Source of the DNA: Caballeronia sp. SBC1
GTDB taxonomy: Bacteria > Pseudomonadota > Gammaproteobacteria > Burkholderiales > Burkholderiaceae
DNA length: 64,000 nt
NCBI RefSeq assembly: GCF_011493005.1
Contig: NZ_CP049156.1
Location: 2,046,001-2,110,000, forward strand
Direction of reading: 5' to 3'
Both the position numbers and the translations under genes were made by a program. The notes under the pieces were generated by a model. The model was given only the letters and a program-made list of their open reading frames with translations. It was not told the DNA's origin and did no database searches. Shown in pieces: positions 34,830 through 44,344 of this stretch; position 1 is the first letter of the stretch, and each line of letters opens with the position of its first letter.

Positions 34830-36254
34830 ATGCGCACCTACCGTAATTTTATCGATGGCCGTTTTGTCGAGCCGCAATCCGATTCTTTTTCCGATGTCGA
34901 TAACCCCGCGACCTCGGGCATCATCGCGCGTGTCGCGCTGGCTTCGCAGGACGACGCGCTGAGCGCGGTGGAAGCGGCTTCGCGTGCGCAGAAAAAGTGG
35001 CGCGCCCTGTCGGCGATCGAGCGCGGAGAACATCTGCGCCGTTTCGCCGATGCCATCGTTGAGCGCGCCCCGCAGATTGGCGCGGCGCTCGCGCTGGAGT
35101 CCGGCAAGAGCGTGGCCGATTCGGAGAACGAAGCCCGCTACGCCGCCGACATCACGCGGTATCACGCGGAATGGGCGCGCCGGATTGAAGGCGAAGTCAT
35201 TCCCAGCGATACCCCGAACGAAAATCTCGTGCTGCATCGTGAACCGATTGGCGTGGTGGCCTGCCTGATCCCGTTCAACTACCCGGTATACACGCTTCTG
35301 CGCAAGATCGCGCCCGCGCTGATCACGGGCAATACGGTGGTTGTACGGCCGAGCAATAACACGCCGGCGTCCGCATTCGAGATTGCCGAAGCAGCGCTTC
35401 AGGCAGGTCTTCCCGCAGGCATTTTCAACGTGCTCGCGATGGACCACGCCACTGCAGGCACGGTCTGCACGCACCCGGCAGTCGGCATGATCACGTTGAC
35501 CGGCAGCGTGAATGCCGGGCGCATCGTGCTCGATTATTGCAAGACGAACATAGCGAAGCCATCGCTCGAACTCGGTGGCAAGGCGCCTGCGATCATCGAG
35601 CCCGACGCCGATCTTGAAGCGGCAGCAAGCGCTATCGTGGCGTCAAAGACCACGCATTGCGGGCAATTGTGTACGGCAATGGAACGCGTGTATGTCCACG
35701 CCAGCGTGCATGATCGTTTCGTCGAATTGCTGCGCGCGAAGATGCATGCGGTCAGCTTCGGCGATCGCTCGCAAGATGCATCGAAGATGGGCCCGCTCGT
35801 CAGCCGCTCGGCGCAGCGCAACATTCATGCGATGGTCGAGCGCGCCGTCGCCGAAGGCGCAACCATTGCCACAGGTGGCGTGTTGCCCGAAGGCCCTGGC
35901 TATTTCTATCCGGCAACGCTGCTGGTCAATTGCCGCCACGACATGGAAATTGTCCGCGAAGAAATCTTCGGACCGGTGCTGCCGGTGATCTCGTACGACA
36001 CGCTCGACGACGCCCTCGCGATGGCCAATGACCATCAATACGGTTTGTCTTCCGTGCTTTATACGGAGAACTACCGCACCGCGATGCGCGTGGCCAACGA
36101 GATTGAAGCCGGCGAACTGTACGTGAACCGCACGCCCGCTGATCCGTACCAAGGCTTTCACGCCGGCTGGAAACGCTCGGGCCTCGGCGGGGATGACGGC
36201 AAGCACGGCATGCTCGAATTCACGCAGACGCGTCTCGTCGTCATGAAGTACTGA
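34830..36254 (+). CDS. Aldehyde dehydrogenase, AldA (lactaldehyde/glycolaldehyde) type
   Basis: A 474-residue NAD(P)-dependent aldehyde dehydrogenase. The ordered motifs are PFNYPVYTLLRKIAPAL (cofactor), VVRPSNNTPAS, TLTGSVNAG, LELGGKAPAII with the catalytic Glu, and the nucleophile Cys in HCGQLCTAMERVYV. Overall sequence, especially the N-terminal FIDGRFVEP and NPAT.GIIARV, resembles E. coli AldA. It begins at ATG 34830; the frame is open to 34599 but the upstream part lacks dehydrogenase sequence. It lies 80 bases before an MFS-enolase-GMC operon, suggesting oxidation of a sugar-derived aldehyde such as lactaldehyde. The intergenic region 34583-34829 shows no clear promoter. Confidence 0.9.
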   Translation: MRTYRNFIDGRFVEPQSDSFSDVDNPATSGIIARVALASQDDALSAVEAASRAQKKWRALSAIERGEHLRRFADAIVERAPQIGAALALESGKSVADSENEARYAADITRYHAEWARRIEGEVIPSDTPNENLVLHREPIGVVACLIPFNYPVYTLLRKIAPALITGNTVVVRPSNNTPASAFEIAEAALQAGLPAGIFNVLAMDHATAGTVCTHPAVGMITLTGSVNAGRIVLDYCKTNIAKPSLELGGKAPAIIEPDADLEAAASAIVASKTTHCGQLCTAMERVYVHASVHDRFVELLRAKMHAVSFGDRSQDASKMGPLVSRSAQRNIHAMVERAVAEGATIATGGVLPEGPGYFYPATLLVNCRHDMEIVREEIFGPVLPVISYDTLDDALAMANDHQYGLSSVLYTENYRTAMRVANEIEAGELYVNRTPADPYQGFHAGWKRSGLGGDDGKHGMLEFTQTRLVVMKY

Positions 36255-36334
36255 CGCCTCGATTCAACACCTCAACCCCTACTCGAACATCTATAAAAAC
36301 GGCGCTCGTGGCGAGCAGCCGAAGGAGACTTCTT

Positions 36335-37666
36335 ATGGAAAAGACCTTGACCGGCATCACGCCGCCAATCGCCGATACAACGCGTGCGCAGCGATACATG
36401 CAGCTTATGCTGCTGGTGATTGCCGCGGGCGCGATCTATCCGTTGCTGTATTTGCGGCAGGTCTACCAGACGCCAATGCTCGAGTTTTTTCGTATCGACA
36501 ATAGCCAGCTTGGTTATCTGTATTCGATACTCGGCACCGTTTTCCTGATCAGCTATTTACCGAGCGGCTGGCTTGCCGACCGCATCGCGCCGCGTTTCCT
36601 GATCTGCTTCTCGTTGATTGCGACCGGCGCGCTAGGACTGGTCTATTCGACAGCACCCAGCTTTCCCGTTTTGCTCGCCGTGTTCTGCTGCTGGGGACTG
36701 ACCACGGGCCTGACCTTCTGGGCGTCTATCCTGAAGCGCGTGAAGATGATCGCCGCGCACGACGAACAAGGCCGCTTTTTCGGCTTGCTCGACGGCGGAC
36801 GCGGCTTGATTGAAGCGTTGCTCGCGACTGTCGCGCTGGTGATCTTCGCCACCGCCACGGAGAAGCACGGCCTGCCGACTAACGTAGGCTTCAAATACGT
36901 CGTCTACTTGTATTCGGCTGTCTGTATCGGCTTGGGATTGTTGATGGTGCTGGTGAAAGAGCCGCCCGCAACGGCGCAGGAACAACAGCAAGCTGCAGAC
37001 AATCTCAAGCAACACCATTCGCTGTGGCGCGATCTGCTCACGCTGATGCGCATTCCGCAACTCTGGCTGATGGCGGCCGTTGTGTTCTGCGGTTATCAGA
37101 TCTTCTGGGCAACCTATAGCTTCTCCGCTTATCTGCAAGTCGGCGACCTTAAGATGACCGTGGTCATGGCCGGGACGCTCACCACGCTCAAGCTCTGGAT
37201 GCGTCCGATTGGCGGCATTGGCGGCGGTTATCTCGGTGATCGTTTCTCCACGCTTGGCGTGTTGACCAGCGCGCTGTTTCTCGCGGCGCTCGGGCTGGTC
37301 GCACTGGTCGTGCTGCCTACGCTCGGCAATATCAATCCGCGTGTGGGCGTGACGATGATCGCCGTGGTGGTTCTGGTGATCGGCATCCTGACGTACGCCA
37401 TTCGCGGGCTCTATTGGTCGCTGCTCGACCAATGTGGTATTCCGCTGCGTATAACGGGCCTGGCGATTGGTCTCGTTTCGTTGGTCGGTTATTCGCCCGA
37501 CGTGTTCCTGCCGCTCGTGAACGGCTGGACTACTGAGCATTTCCCCGGCCTCCTCGGCTACCAGTTCTATTTCTCTTACATCGCTGCGATCAGCGTGATT
37601 GGCGGCATTGCCGCACTCGCGCTCAAGCGTATGCACAAGACCGTTGCAAAGGACGCCCTCCAATGA
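36335..37666 (+). CDS. MFS transporter of the sugar-acid locus
   Basis: A 443-residue twelve-helix MFS carrier. The first signature loop is GWLADRIAPRFLI and the second-half loop GGYLGDRFSTLGVL. A charged central loop (about residues 205-240, EPPATAQEQQQAADNLKQ) joins the halves. The start at 36335 is set by AAGGAGA. Its stop overlaps the enolase-family gene start (ATGA), so the two are translationally coupled and the carrier probably imports the substrate of that enzyme. Confidence 0.9.
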   Translation: MEKTLTGITPPIADTTRAQRYMQLMLLVIAAGAIYPLLYLRQVYQTPMLEFFRIDNSQLGYLYSILGTVFLISYLPSGWLADRIAPRFLICFSLIATGALGLVYSTAPSFPVLLAVFCCWGLTTGLTFWASILKRVKMIAAHDEQGRFFGLLDGGRGLIEALLATVALVIFATATEKHGLPTNVGFKYVVYLYSAVCIGLGLLMVLVKEPPATAQEQQQAADNLKQHHSLWRDLLTLMRIPQLWLMAAVVFCGYQIFWATYSFSAYLQVGDLKMTVVMAGTLTTLKLWMRPIGGIGGGYLGDRFSTLGVLTSALFLAALGLVALVVLPTLGNINPRVGVTMIAVVVLVIGILTYAIRGLYWSLLDQCGIPLRITGLAIGLVSLVGYSPDVFLPLVNGWTTEHFPGLLGYQFYFSYIAAISVIGGIAALALKRMHKTVAKDALQ

Positions 37667-38880
37667 AAATCGTCTCTCTCGAAACGCATTTCGTCGCTGT
37701 GCCGCCGCCGCATTTGGGCGGCATGTACTGGATCTTCGTGAAGCTGGAAACGGCTTGCGGAATTGAAGGCGTGGGCGAAATCTATTCGGCGACGTTCCAT
37801 CCGAAAGCGATGGCACACATTATTGACGACGTGTTCGGACGGTATCTGCAAGACCACGATCCGCATCACGTAGAGCGTTTTTTCCGCGAAGCGTATTCGA
37901 GCGGCTTCACGCAACGCCCCGACCTCACGATGATGGGCGTAGTCAGCGGCCTGGAAATGGCGTGCTGGGACATCATCGGCAAGGCTGCGGATAAGCCGGT
38001 GTATGAATTGCTGGGCGGTTTGGTCAATGAACGGCTGCGCTCGTACACGTATCTGTATCCGAAGAATGCCGCAGGCGAATACGACTACGACGACGTCGAT
38101 CTCGCCGCCGAGTGCGCCGTGCAGAATGCGGATCGCGGCTTCACCGCGGTCAAGTTCGATCCCGCCGGTCCGTACACCGCGTACTCGGGCCATCAGCTTT
38201 CGCTCGACGTACTCGAGCGCTGCGAGAACTTCTGCAAGCGTATTCGCGAGGCGGTTGGCAATCGATGCGACCTGCTGTTCGGCACGCACGGGCAGATGGT
38301 GCCGTCGTCCGCTATCCGTCTCGCGCAACGCCTGGAAAAGTACGATCCGCTCTGGTTCGAAGAGCCCGTCCCACCCGGTCAGGAAGACGCCATGGCGCAA
38401 GTCTCCCGACATACCAGCATCCCCATTGCGGCAGGTGAACGGCTCACGACCAAGTATGAGTTCTTCAAGCTGCTGCAAGCGGGCGCGGCGTCTATTTTGC
38501 AATTGAATGTCGCGCGCTGCGGCGGCTTGCTCGAAGGCAAGAAGATCGCTGCGCTCGCCGAAGTTTATTACGCACAGATCGCACCGCATTTGTACAACGG
38601 GCCCATTGGCGCTGCCGCCAGCATCCAGCTCGCCGCCTGTACGCCCAACTTCCTGATCCAGGAAAGCATTGGCACATGGGACGGTTTTCATGCCGAGATT
38701 CTCAAGACGCCGATTCAATGGGAAGACGGTTATATCGTGCCGTCGAAAGCGCCGGGACTGGGCGTGGAATTGAATATGGACGTCGTACGAGCCCATTCTC
38801 CTTACACCGGCGATCGTCTGCATCTGCAGATGGCGTCCAAGCCTGCCGATGTCCGGGATTCCTCTCCGGCCAAAGGCTGA
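37663..38880 (+). CDS. Mandelate racemase/muconate lactonizing enzyme family protein, atypical metal site
   Basis: A 405-residue enolase-superfamily protein: capping domain (1-125) and a TIM barrel. Most family enzymes dehydrate or isomerise sugar acids by abstracting the proton next to a carboxylate. Conserved features are K164 in FTAVKFDP, the metal Glu in WFEEP (E233 or E234), E259 in AAGERL, and H309 in APHLYNGP. However, the first metal-ligand Asp is replaced by Gly (G207 in LLFGTHGQ), and the Asp partner of the His-Asp dyad is Asn (N282 in LQLNVARCGG). This may be normal for its subgroup. It is coupled to the MFS gene and followed 18 bases later by the GMC gene. Substrate unknown. Confidence 0.86.
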   Translation: MKIVSLETHFVAVPPPHLGGMYWIFVKLETACGIEGVGEIYSATFHPKAMAHIIDDVFGRYLQDHDPHHVERFFREAYSSGFTQRPDLTMMGVVSGLEMACWDIIGKAADKPVYELLGGLVNERLRSYTYLYPKNAAGEYDYDDVDLAAECAVQNADRGFTAVKFDPAGPYTAYSGHQLSLDVLERCENFCKRIREAVGNRCDLLFGTHGQMVPSSAIRLAQRLEKYDPLWFEEPVPPGQEDAMAQVSRHTSIPIAAGERLTTKYEFFKLLQAGAASILQLNVARCGGLLEGKKIAALAEVYYAQIAPHLYNGPIGAAASIQLAACTPNFLIQESIGTWDGFHAEILKTPIQWEDGYIVPSKAPGLGVELNMDVVRAHSPYTGDRLHLQMASKPADVRDSSPAKG

Positions 38881-38898
38881 GGCCGAGTACATAACATC

Positions 38899-40563
38899 AT
38901 GACTTACGACTACATCATCGTCGGCGCAGGATCGGCCGGTTGCATTCTCGCCGAGCGGCTGTCCGCGTCGGGGCAATACTCCGTGCTCGTGCTCGAAGCG
39001 GGTGGCAAGGCCGACTCGTTCTGGTTCAAGATTCCAGTCGGGTTTGCCAAGACCTACTACGATCCGGGCTGCAACTGGATGTATTACACCGAGCCGGAAG
39101 CAGAGTTGGCGGACCGGAAAATCTACGCGCCGCGCGGCAAGGTGCAAGGCGGCTCCGGCTCCATCAACGCGATGATCTACGTACGCGGCGCACCCCGCGA
39201 TTTCGACGACTGGGCGGCCGCTGGCAACGCAGGCTGGTCGTATAAAGACGTGCTGCCGTATTTTCGCAAGCTGGAAACCCACGAGGCCGGGGACACTGCC
39301 GTCCATGGCGCGAGCGGCCCGATCCATGTTACGTCGATGAAACGCGGCATTCACGCGATCACGCAGCACTTCCTCGATGCCTGCGATCAGATGCGCATTC
39401 CGCGCAACGACGACTTCAACGGCGCGAAGATCGAAGGCGTCGGCGTCTACGATGTCAACACGCACAAGGGCCAGCGCGCGTCGAGTAATGTGGCGTATCT
39501 GGAACCGGCGCTGAAGCGCTCGAACGTGCACATAGAACACCACGCGCTGACCTCGCGCTTACTGTTCGACGGACTGCGTGCCAAGGGGGTTGAGGTATCG
39601 CAGAACGGCGTCAAGAAGACTTTCCACGCTACGCGCGAAGTGCTTTTGTGTGCGGGTGCGGTGGACACTCCGAAGCTGCTGCAACTCTCAGGCATTGGCC
39701 CGAAGGAATTGCTCGCGCGCCACGGGATTCCCGTCCTGCATGCGCTGCCCGCCGTCGGCCAGAACCTGCAGGATCATCTCTGCGCAAGCTACTACTATCG
39801 CGCGAACATGCCTACGCTGAACGGTGACTTCGGTTCACTGATCGGCAAGCTGAAACTCGGTCTGCAGTACCTGCTGACACGCAAGGGGCCGCTTGCCATG
39901 AGCGTGAATCAGGCCGGTGGTTTCTTCAGCACCGACCCGGCCAGCCCGCTCGCGAACCTGCAGCTTTACTTCAATCCGTTATCGTATCGGATTCCTAAAT
40001 CAAACCGCTCGCAGCTCACGCCCGAACCGTATCCCGGTTTCCTGCTCGCGTTCAATCCGTGTCGCCCTACAAGCCGCGGATCGATCGAGATCGCGTCCGC
40101 CGATGCGAAGGATGCCGCGTTGATTCACGCGAACTATCTGACGACGCAAAAGGATATAGATGAAGTGATCCAGGGTAGCCGGCTGATCCGCTCGATCATG
40201 CAGGCCCCGGCGTTGCGCGCGGTTACCGTGGAAGAAACGCTGCCGGGCACGTCAGTCGTGCCCGATAACGACGACGCCGCCATGCTGCAGTATTTCCGCG
40301 AGAACAGCGGCTCGATCTATCACCTGTGCGGATCGTGCGCGATGGGCCCGGACCCCCAGACCGCGGTAGTCGATGAACGTCTGCGCGTGCATGGCACCGA
40401 GGCTTTGCGCATTGTCGATGCGTCCATTTTCCCGAACGTCACGTCCGGCAATATCAATGCCCCCGTGATGATGGTGGCGGAAAAAGCCGCGCAAATGATT
40501 CTCGACGATGCCGCCGCGCCAAGTTTTGTTCAACGCGAAGCGCTTGCCGCCGCTTCGGCCTGA
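38899..40563 (+). CDS. GMC-family FAD oxidoreductase (choline dehydrogenase-like)
   Basis: A 554-residue glucose-methanol-choline oxidoreductase. FAD-binding IIVGAGSAGCILAERL (6-21) is followed by RGKVQGGSGSINAMIYVRG, the GMC signature 1. Signature 2 GAVDTPKLLQLSGIGP is at about 250. The C-terminus holds the catalytic region IYHLCGSCAMGPD and SGNINAPVMMVAEKAA. It oxidises an alcohol or sugar to an aldehyde, acid or lactone. As the last gene of the MFS-enolase-GMC operon, it may carry out one oxidation of the same sugar or polyol pathway. Its 3' end overlaps a convergent LysR gene by 34 bases. Confidence 0.92.
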   Translation: MTYDYIIVGAGSAGCILAERLSASGQYSVLVLEAGGKADSFWFKIPVGFAKTYYDPGCNWMYYTEPEAELADRKIYAPRGKVQGGSGSINAMIYVRGAPRDFDDWAAAGNAGWSYKDVLPYFRKLETHEAGDTAVHGASGPIHVTSMKRGIHAITQHFLDACDQMRIPRNDDFNGAKIEGVGVYDVNTHKGQRASSNVAYLEPALKRSNVHIEHHALTSRLLFDGLRAKGVEVSQNGVKKTFHATREVLLCAGAVDTPKLLQLSGIGPKELLARHGIPVLHALPAVGQNLQDHLCASYYYRANMPTLNGDFGSLIGKLKLGLQYLLTRKGPLAMSVNQAGGFFSTDPASPLANLQLYFNPLSYRIPKSNRSQLTPEPYPGFLLAFNPCRPTSRGSIEIASADAKDAALIHANYLTTQKDIDEVIQGSRLIRSIMQAPALRAVTVEETLPGTSVVPDNDDAAMLQYFRENSGSIYHLCGSCAMGPDPQTAVVDERLRVHGTEALRIVDASIFPNVTSGNINAPVMMVAEKAAQMILDDAAAPSFVQREALAAASA

Positions 40564-41471
40564 AGCCATTGCTGGAATAGCCGCTGCGTCCCGCTTGCAC
40601 GCTGCTCGGGACGCAGCACGAACCAGTACGACTGGCGCCCTTCCACCTCCACGTCCAGCACCTGCCGCAATTGCCCGGACGCCAGTTCGGCCGCGATCAT
40701 GTGGCGATCGGCAATGGTAATGCCCATGCCGTCGATAGCGGCTTGTATCGATAAATCGAGCAGGTCGAATTCGTGACCGTTGTCGGTGTCCACGCCTTCA
40801 ATACGCGCGGCGTCCAGCCAGTGCTGCCACGTCAGGTACCGCTGATCCTCGCCCGATAAAACATGCAGCAAGGTGAAGCGGTTCAGATCCACCGGCGCAT
40901 CCACACCTTCACGATCCAGCAACGCGGGCGACGCCACCGCAATATGCCGCTCGTGCATCAGCAAGGTACTTTCAAGGTTATTCCATTCGCCATCGCCAAA
41001 ACGCACCGCGCAGTCGAGCCGGTTCGAATCCGTGATGCCATCGTCCACCCGCGTGGTGATGCTCAGGTCGAGTTGCGGAAACGCCTGGCGCAGGCGCCCG
41101 AGGCGGGGCACCAGCCAGCGCGCGGCAAAGGTCGGCGGAACGTTGATACGCAAGCGGTTGACGTCATTTTTCTGGCTGATCGCGCGGACCGTCAGTTCGA
41201 TCTTATCGAAGGATTGCTGCAACGCACGCAGCAGCACGCGGCCGCTGGGTGTCAGCACGAGATGCTGATGACGACGGGAAAACAGGGTTTCGCCGAGTTG
41301 CTCCTCAAGTTGCCGGACCTGCCGGCTGACCGCGCTTTGCGTCACGTTGAGCAGTTCGGCTGCACGGGTGAAGCTGCCGGTGGTACCGGCGGCCTCGAAG
41401 GCTTTGAGCGCATTCAGCGCGGGCATTTTACGTTTCACGATGATCTGGACGGTTCGTTTGGCTCGCGACAT
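40530..41471 (-). CDS. GcvA-like LysR-family regulator
   Basis: A 313-residue LysR regulator whose DNA-binding domain reads LNALKAFEAAGTTGSFTRAAELLNVTQSAVSRQVRQLEEQLGE-like, typical of the GcvA branch, followed by the effector domain (about 105-305). The start is uncertain: ATG 41471, GTG 41438 and ATG 41426 all keep the domain intact, none with a good ribosome site. It is convergent with the GMC gene, overlapping by 34 bases, and upstream of the antiporter on the opposite strand, so its target could be either side. The 345-base gap 41472-41816 holds the sigma-54-like motif described separately. Confidence 0.88.
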   Translation of the reverse strand: MSRAKRTVQIIVKRKMPALNALKAFEAAGTTGSFTRAAELLNVTQSAVSRQVRQLEEQLGETLFSRRHQHLVLTPSGRVLLRALQQSFDKIELTVRAISQKNDVNRLRINVPPTFAARWLVPRLGRLRQAFPQLDLSITTRVDDGITDSNRLDCAVRFGDGEWNNLESTLLMHERHIAVASPALLDREGVDAPVDLNRFTLLHVLSGEDQRYLTWQHWLDAARIEGVDTDNGHEFDLLDLSIQAAIDGMGITIADRHMIAAELASGQLRQVLDVEVEGRQSYWFVLRPEQRASGTQRLFQQWLQAEAAASASR

Positions 41472-41765
41472 GCCGGCGTGCAGCGAGCGGGTACGCGCGA
41501 TTCTACTTAGCCGGCAGCCCGGACTGTGTCGAATGATGATCTCGTCACCGCGTTGGCGCCCTGCTGGCGCATCATTGTGCCCGAGCAGGATCATTGCACG
41601 TCGCGCCGGTGCGCGCGCGTCGCCACCGCATTGACCAACGAAGCTCGATGCGTTGCACGTGATGAAACTCCGCCGTCAACTGGCATCGTATGGAGGCATC
41701 TCGATCGGGCAGCCGCTTCCTCCACACCCTCGGCCGGCCGCTCAAAATCGCGCTGGCGTGTAACG

Positions 41766-41781
41766 TGGCACGCCCCTTGCT
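41766..41781 (+). promoter_or_regulatory. Sigma-54 (-24/-12) promoter motif before the antiporter gene
   Basis: TGGCACG-CCCC-TTGCT matches the sigma-54 consensus TGGCACG-N4-TTGCW exactly, with correct spacing of the GG and GC elements. It ends 35 bases before the antiporter ATG (41817), so a transcription start near 41792 would leave a short leader. Sigma-54 promoters need an enhancer-binding activator, and none is encoded in this window. Confidence 0.65.
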
Positions 41782-41816
41782 CCTAATCGCGTACGCTGCA
41801 TTCACCTCAGGCTCTC

Positions 41817-43118
41817 ATGACCGAAACGATATGGTTTCTCGTCGTTGGCGGTGTTCTCATTTCCATGGGGCTTGCCAGTTCGACGTTCAAACACCTGCCG
41901 ATCAGCACCGCCATGGTGTATCTCGCCATCGGTTTCGGGCTGGGTCCGTTTGGCATCGGCCTGCTGAAGATCGATCTGCTGGGCGACGCAACCCTGCTGC
42001 GCAGGATTACCGAAGTCGCCATGCTTGTGTCGCTGTTCGCGATCGGGCTGCGCCTGCGCGTGCCGCCCACCGACCGCATCTGGTTATTGCCCGTGCGCCT
42101 CGGCATTGTCGCGATGGTGGCTACGGTCGCCATCATGACCCTTGCCTGCGTCTATCTGCTACACATGAGTTGGGGACCCGCGTTACTCATTTCCGCGATG
42201 CTCGCCCCCACCGACCCCGTGCTCGCCCATGACGTGCAAGTGCAGGTTCCCGGCGATGTCGACTTGCTGCGCTTTTCGCTCACCGGCGAAGGCGGTTTGA
42301 ACGACGGCATCGCGCTGCCGTTTGCGTTGCTGGGTATCGCGGTATGTAACTACGAGGCGTCGCCGAAGCAAGCGCTGAGCTGGCATTTCGCAAGCGATGC
42401 CCTCTGGGGTGTCGCCGGTGCGTTGGCGGTAGGCTGGGTACTGGGAGACCTCGCGGTGAGGCTGATTGCGTGGTTGCGCACTCACCACGGGCTGGCCCTT
42501 GGGCCTGAGGGTTTTTATGCGCTGGGCTTAATTGCCCTCGCGTACGGCGTCGCCGAATCGATCCACACGTATGCGTTCCTGGCCGTGTTCGCCGCGGGCC
42601 TCGCAATGCGGCGCGTCGAGCAAAAGGCCAGCGGTGACAAGTCGGCGCATGAAGCGGTTGGCGTCATCGATACCGAGGACGTTGGCGCAACCGCCTCCGA
42701 TCCGGACCGTGCGCATGCATTTGTCGCGGAACGGGTGCTCGGTTTCACGATAGAACTCGAGCGAATCGCGGAGGTAGCGGTCATGCTGATGGTGGGCAGC
42801 GTGCTCGCCAATGTCTGGGGTCGGCTGTTTACGTGGCAAGGCGCTGCCGTGATCGGATTGCTGTTTTTCGTGGTGCGGCCGCTATCGGTGCAGGCTTCGT
42901 TGCTTGGGTCATCGGCGACGCGCTCGCAGCGGCTGCTCACCAGTTGGTTCGGGATTCGCGGCGTTGGGTCGTTTTATTACCTGATGTACGCGCTGGAGCA
43001 TGCGCCCCGCAGCGCTGCTGAACCGCTTGCGCCGTTGGTGTTGGGAGTCATCGCGGCGTCGGTGATCCTGCATGGCATTACATCGACGCCGCTGATGAAT
43101 CGATACGGGAGAAGTTGA
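41817..43118 (+). CDS. CPA1-type Na+/H+ (cation/proton) antiporter
   Basis: A 433-residue membrane protein with about twelve helices, of the NhaP/CPA1 family. Helix 5-6 motifs are present: SAMLAPTDPVLAHDVQV and LTGEGGLNDGIALPFALLG, containing the paired Asp/Asn residues for ion exchange. A charged cytoplasmic loop (about residues 265-305) divides the protein. It exports Na+ or K+ in exchange for protons to hold cytoplasmic pH or ion balance. The start is ATG 41817, with a weak ribosome site. It appears monocistronic, with a sigma-54-like promoter motif just upstream. Confidence 0.9.
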   Translation: MTETIWFLVVGGVLISMGLASSTFKHLPISTAMVYLAIGFGLGPFGIGLLKIDLLGDATLLRRITEVAMLVSLFAIGLRLRVPPTDRIWLLPVRLGIVAMVATVAIMTLACVYLLHMSWGPALLISAMLAPTDPVLAHDVQVQVPGDVDLLRFSLTGEGGLNDGIALPFALLGIAVCNYEASPKQALSWHFASDALWGVAGALAVGWVLGDLAVRLIAWLRTHHGLALGPEGFYALGLIALAYGVAESIHTYAFLAVFAAGLAMRRVEQKASGDKSAHEAVGVIDTEDVGATASDPDRAHAFVAERVLGFTIELERIAEVAVMLMVGSVLANVWGRLFTWQGAAVIGLLFFVVRPLSVQASLLGSSATRSQRLLTSWFGIRGVGSFYYLMYALEHAPRSAAEPLAPLVLGVIAASVILHGITSTPLMNRYGRS

Positions 43119-43234
43119 TCTACCGGTTCAATGGTTAGGTCAGGCAAAAAAGATCAGTGACCGCTCACTTCGCCCCGCGCTCCAAACCAGCGGACCGCGG
43201 GGCATCACCGAGAGCGAAAAACCAGCCGCAAGGA

Positions 43235-44344
43235 TCAGGCAGCCTGGAGTTGGCGGACCACGCCCAGCGCGCTCGCGCCCTCGTACAATTGTCCAAACCG
43301 ATTCGCCAGGAACGCTTCCAACGGCACCTGCTCCTGCCGAATAAAACCGCTCTGCGGCAACACGCCTTCACGGAACAGATCCAGCTCGGCGCAGATCGCG
43401 CCGGCAGTCGTGATCTGGATCGCGCTCATTGGCACGCCGCATACGTTCTTCGCGAAGATCTTGCGCGTGAATACATCCTGTACGAGACGGCCATCGCGCA
43501 TTCCCGTTGCTGTGACGAATACCAGCACCACGTCTTGCGCTGTGGCCGGCACCGCACGTCGCAACATCGCCTTCAATCCGTCACGGTCACTCGACATGCG
43601 CAAATCGTCGAGCAGGAACTTCATCAGCTCGCGATGCCCGGGATAACGCACCGACTTGTAATCCAGCGTCTCCACCTTGCCGGCCAGCGTTTCGCACAGC
43701 GTACCAAGGCCACCCGATGTATTGAACGCCTCGTACTCGGTGCCATCGAGTGAAAAATGCTCAAGCCCTTCCAGCGGCTGCACCCATTGCGTGGTGCCGT
43801 CGCGGATAGCCTCGCACGGCTGGCAATACTCGTTGATCAACCCATCAATGCTCCAGGTCAGGTTGTATTTCAACGCGTTGGTCGGGAATTCAGGCAGCGC
43901 GCCAACCCGCATCTTGACCTCGCGCACCTCGGCAAAACGCTTGGCCAAGTCGTGCGCCACGATGCCGATGAACCCCGGCGCCAAGCCGCATTGCGGCATG
44001 AAGGCATGGCTGGAGTCGTCGGCGATCGCGCGGATCGCATGCGTCGCCCGCACGTCCTCAGTCAGGTCGAAGTAATGCACGCCAGCCGCTTTCGCCGCCG
44101 TTGCGACCGTCACGGCGAGGTAATACGGCATCGCGTTGAGGAGTGCATCGAAACCTTGCAGCGCGAGACGCAGCGCATTCGCCTCGGCGGAATCGACACG
44201 GCGGGTGGCAATACCCTGCGCTTCAAGCAGGTCGAGCGCGTGGGCATCGCGGTCGAAAACGACTACGTCGTAGTCGCCGGTTTCACGCAGCAAATGAGCA
44301 ATGCTCTGGCCAATCAGGCCGGCGCCGATGAGGGCTATTTTCAT
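43235..44344 (-). CDS. Saccharopine dehydrogenase-family protein (lysine 6-dehydrogenase-like)
   Basis: A 369-residue NAD(P)-dependent dehydrogenase. The Rossmann motif is ALIGAGLIGQSIA (4-16), followed by VVVFDRD. LNAMPYYLAVTVATAAKAAGVHYFDLTED and PQCGLAPGFIGIVAHDLA match the saccharopine/lysine dehydrogenase group. It probably oxidises L-lysine or a related amino acid to the semialdehyde. ATG 44344 has AAGGAGATAAAC before it. The upstream gene on the same strand is an Lrp regulator with a 172-base A/T-rich gap, a typical arrangement for amino-acid-responsive control. Confidence 0.87.
   Translation of the reverse strand: MKIALIGAGLIGQSIAHLLRETGDYDVVVFDRDAHALDLLEAQGIATRRVDSAEANALRLALQGFDALLNAMPYYLAVTVATAAKAAGVHYFDLTEDVRATHAIRAIADDSSHAFMPQCGLAPGFIGIVAHDLAKRFAEVREVKMRVGALPEFPTNALKYNLTWSIDGLINEYCQPCEAIRDGTTQWVQPLEGLEHFSLDGTEYEAFNTSGGLGTLCETLAGKVETLDYKSVRYPGHRELMKFLLDDLRMSSDRDGLKAMLRRAVPATAQDVVLVFVTATGMRDGRLVQDVFTRKIFAKNVCGVPMSAIQITTAGAICAELDLFREGVLPQSGFIRQEQVPLEAFLANRFGQLYEGASALGVVRQLQAA

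Noticed and set aside
37576..39543. Long minus-strand open frame of 655 codons opposite the enolase and GMC genes
   Set aside because: It is antisense to clearly conserved coding sequence, is rich in Arg, Val and His as expected for a reverse-frame shadow in high-G+C DNA, and shows no motif.
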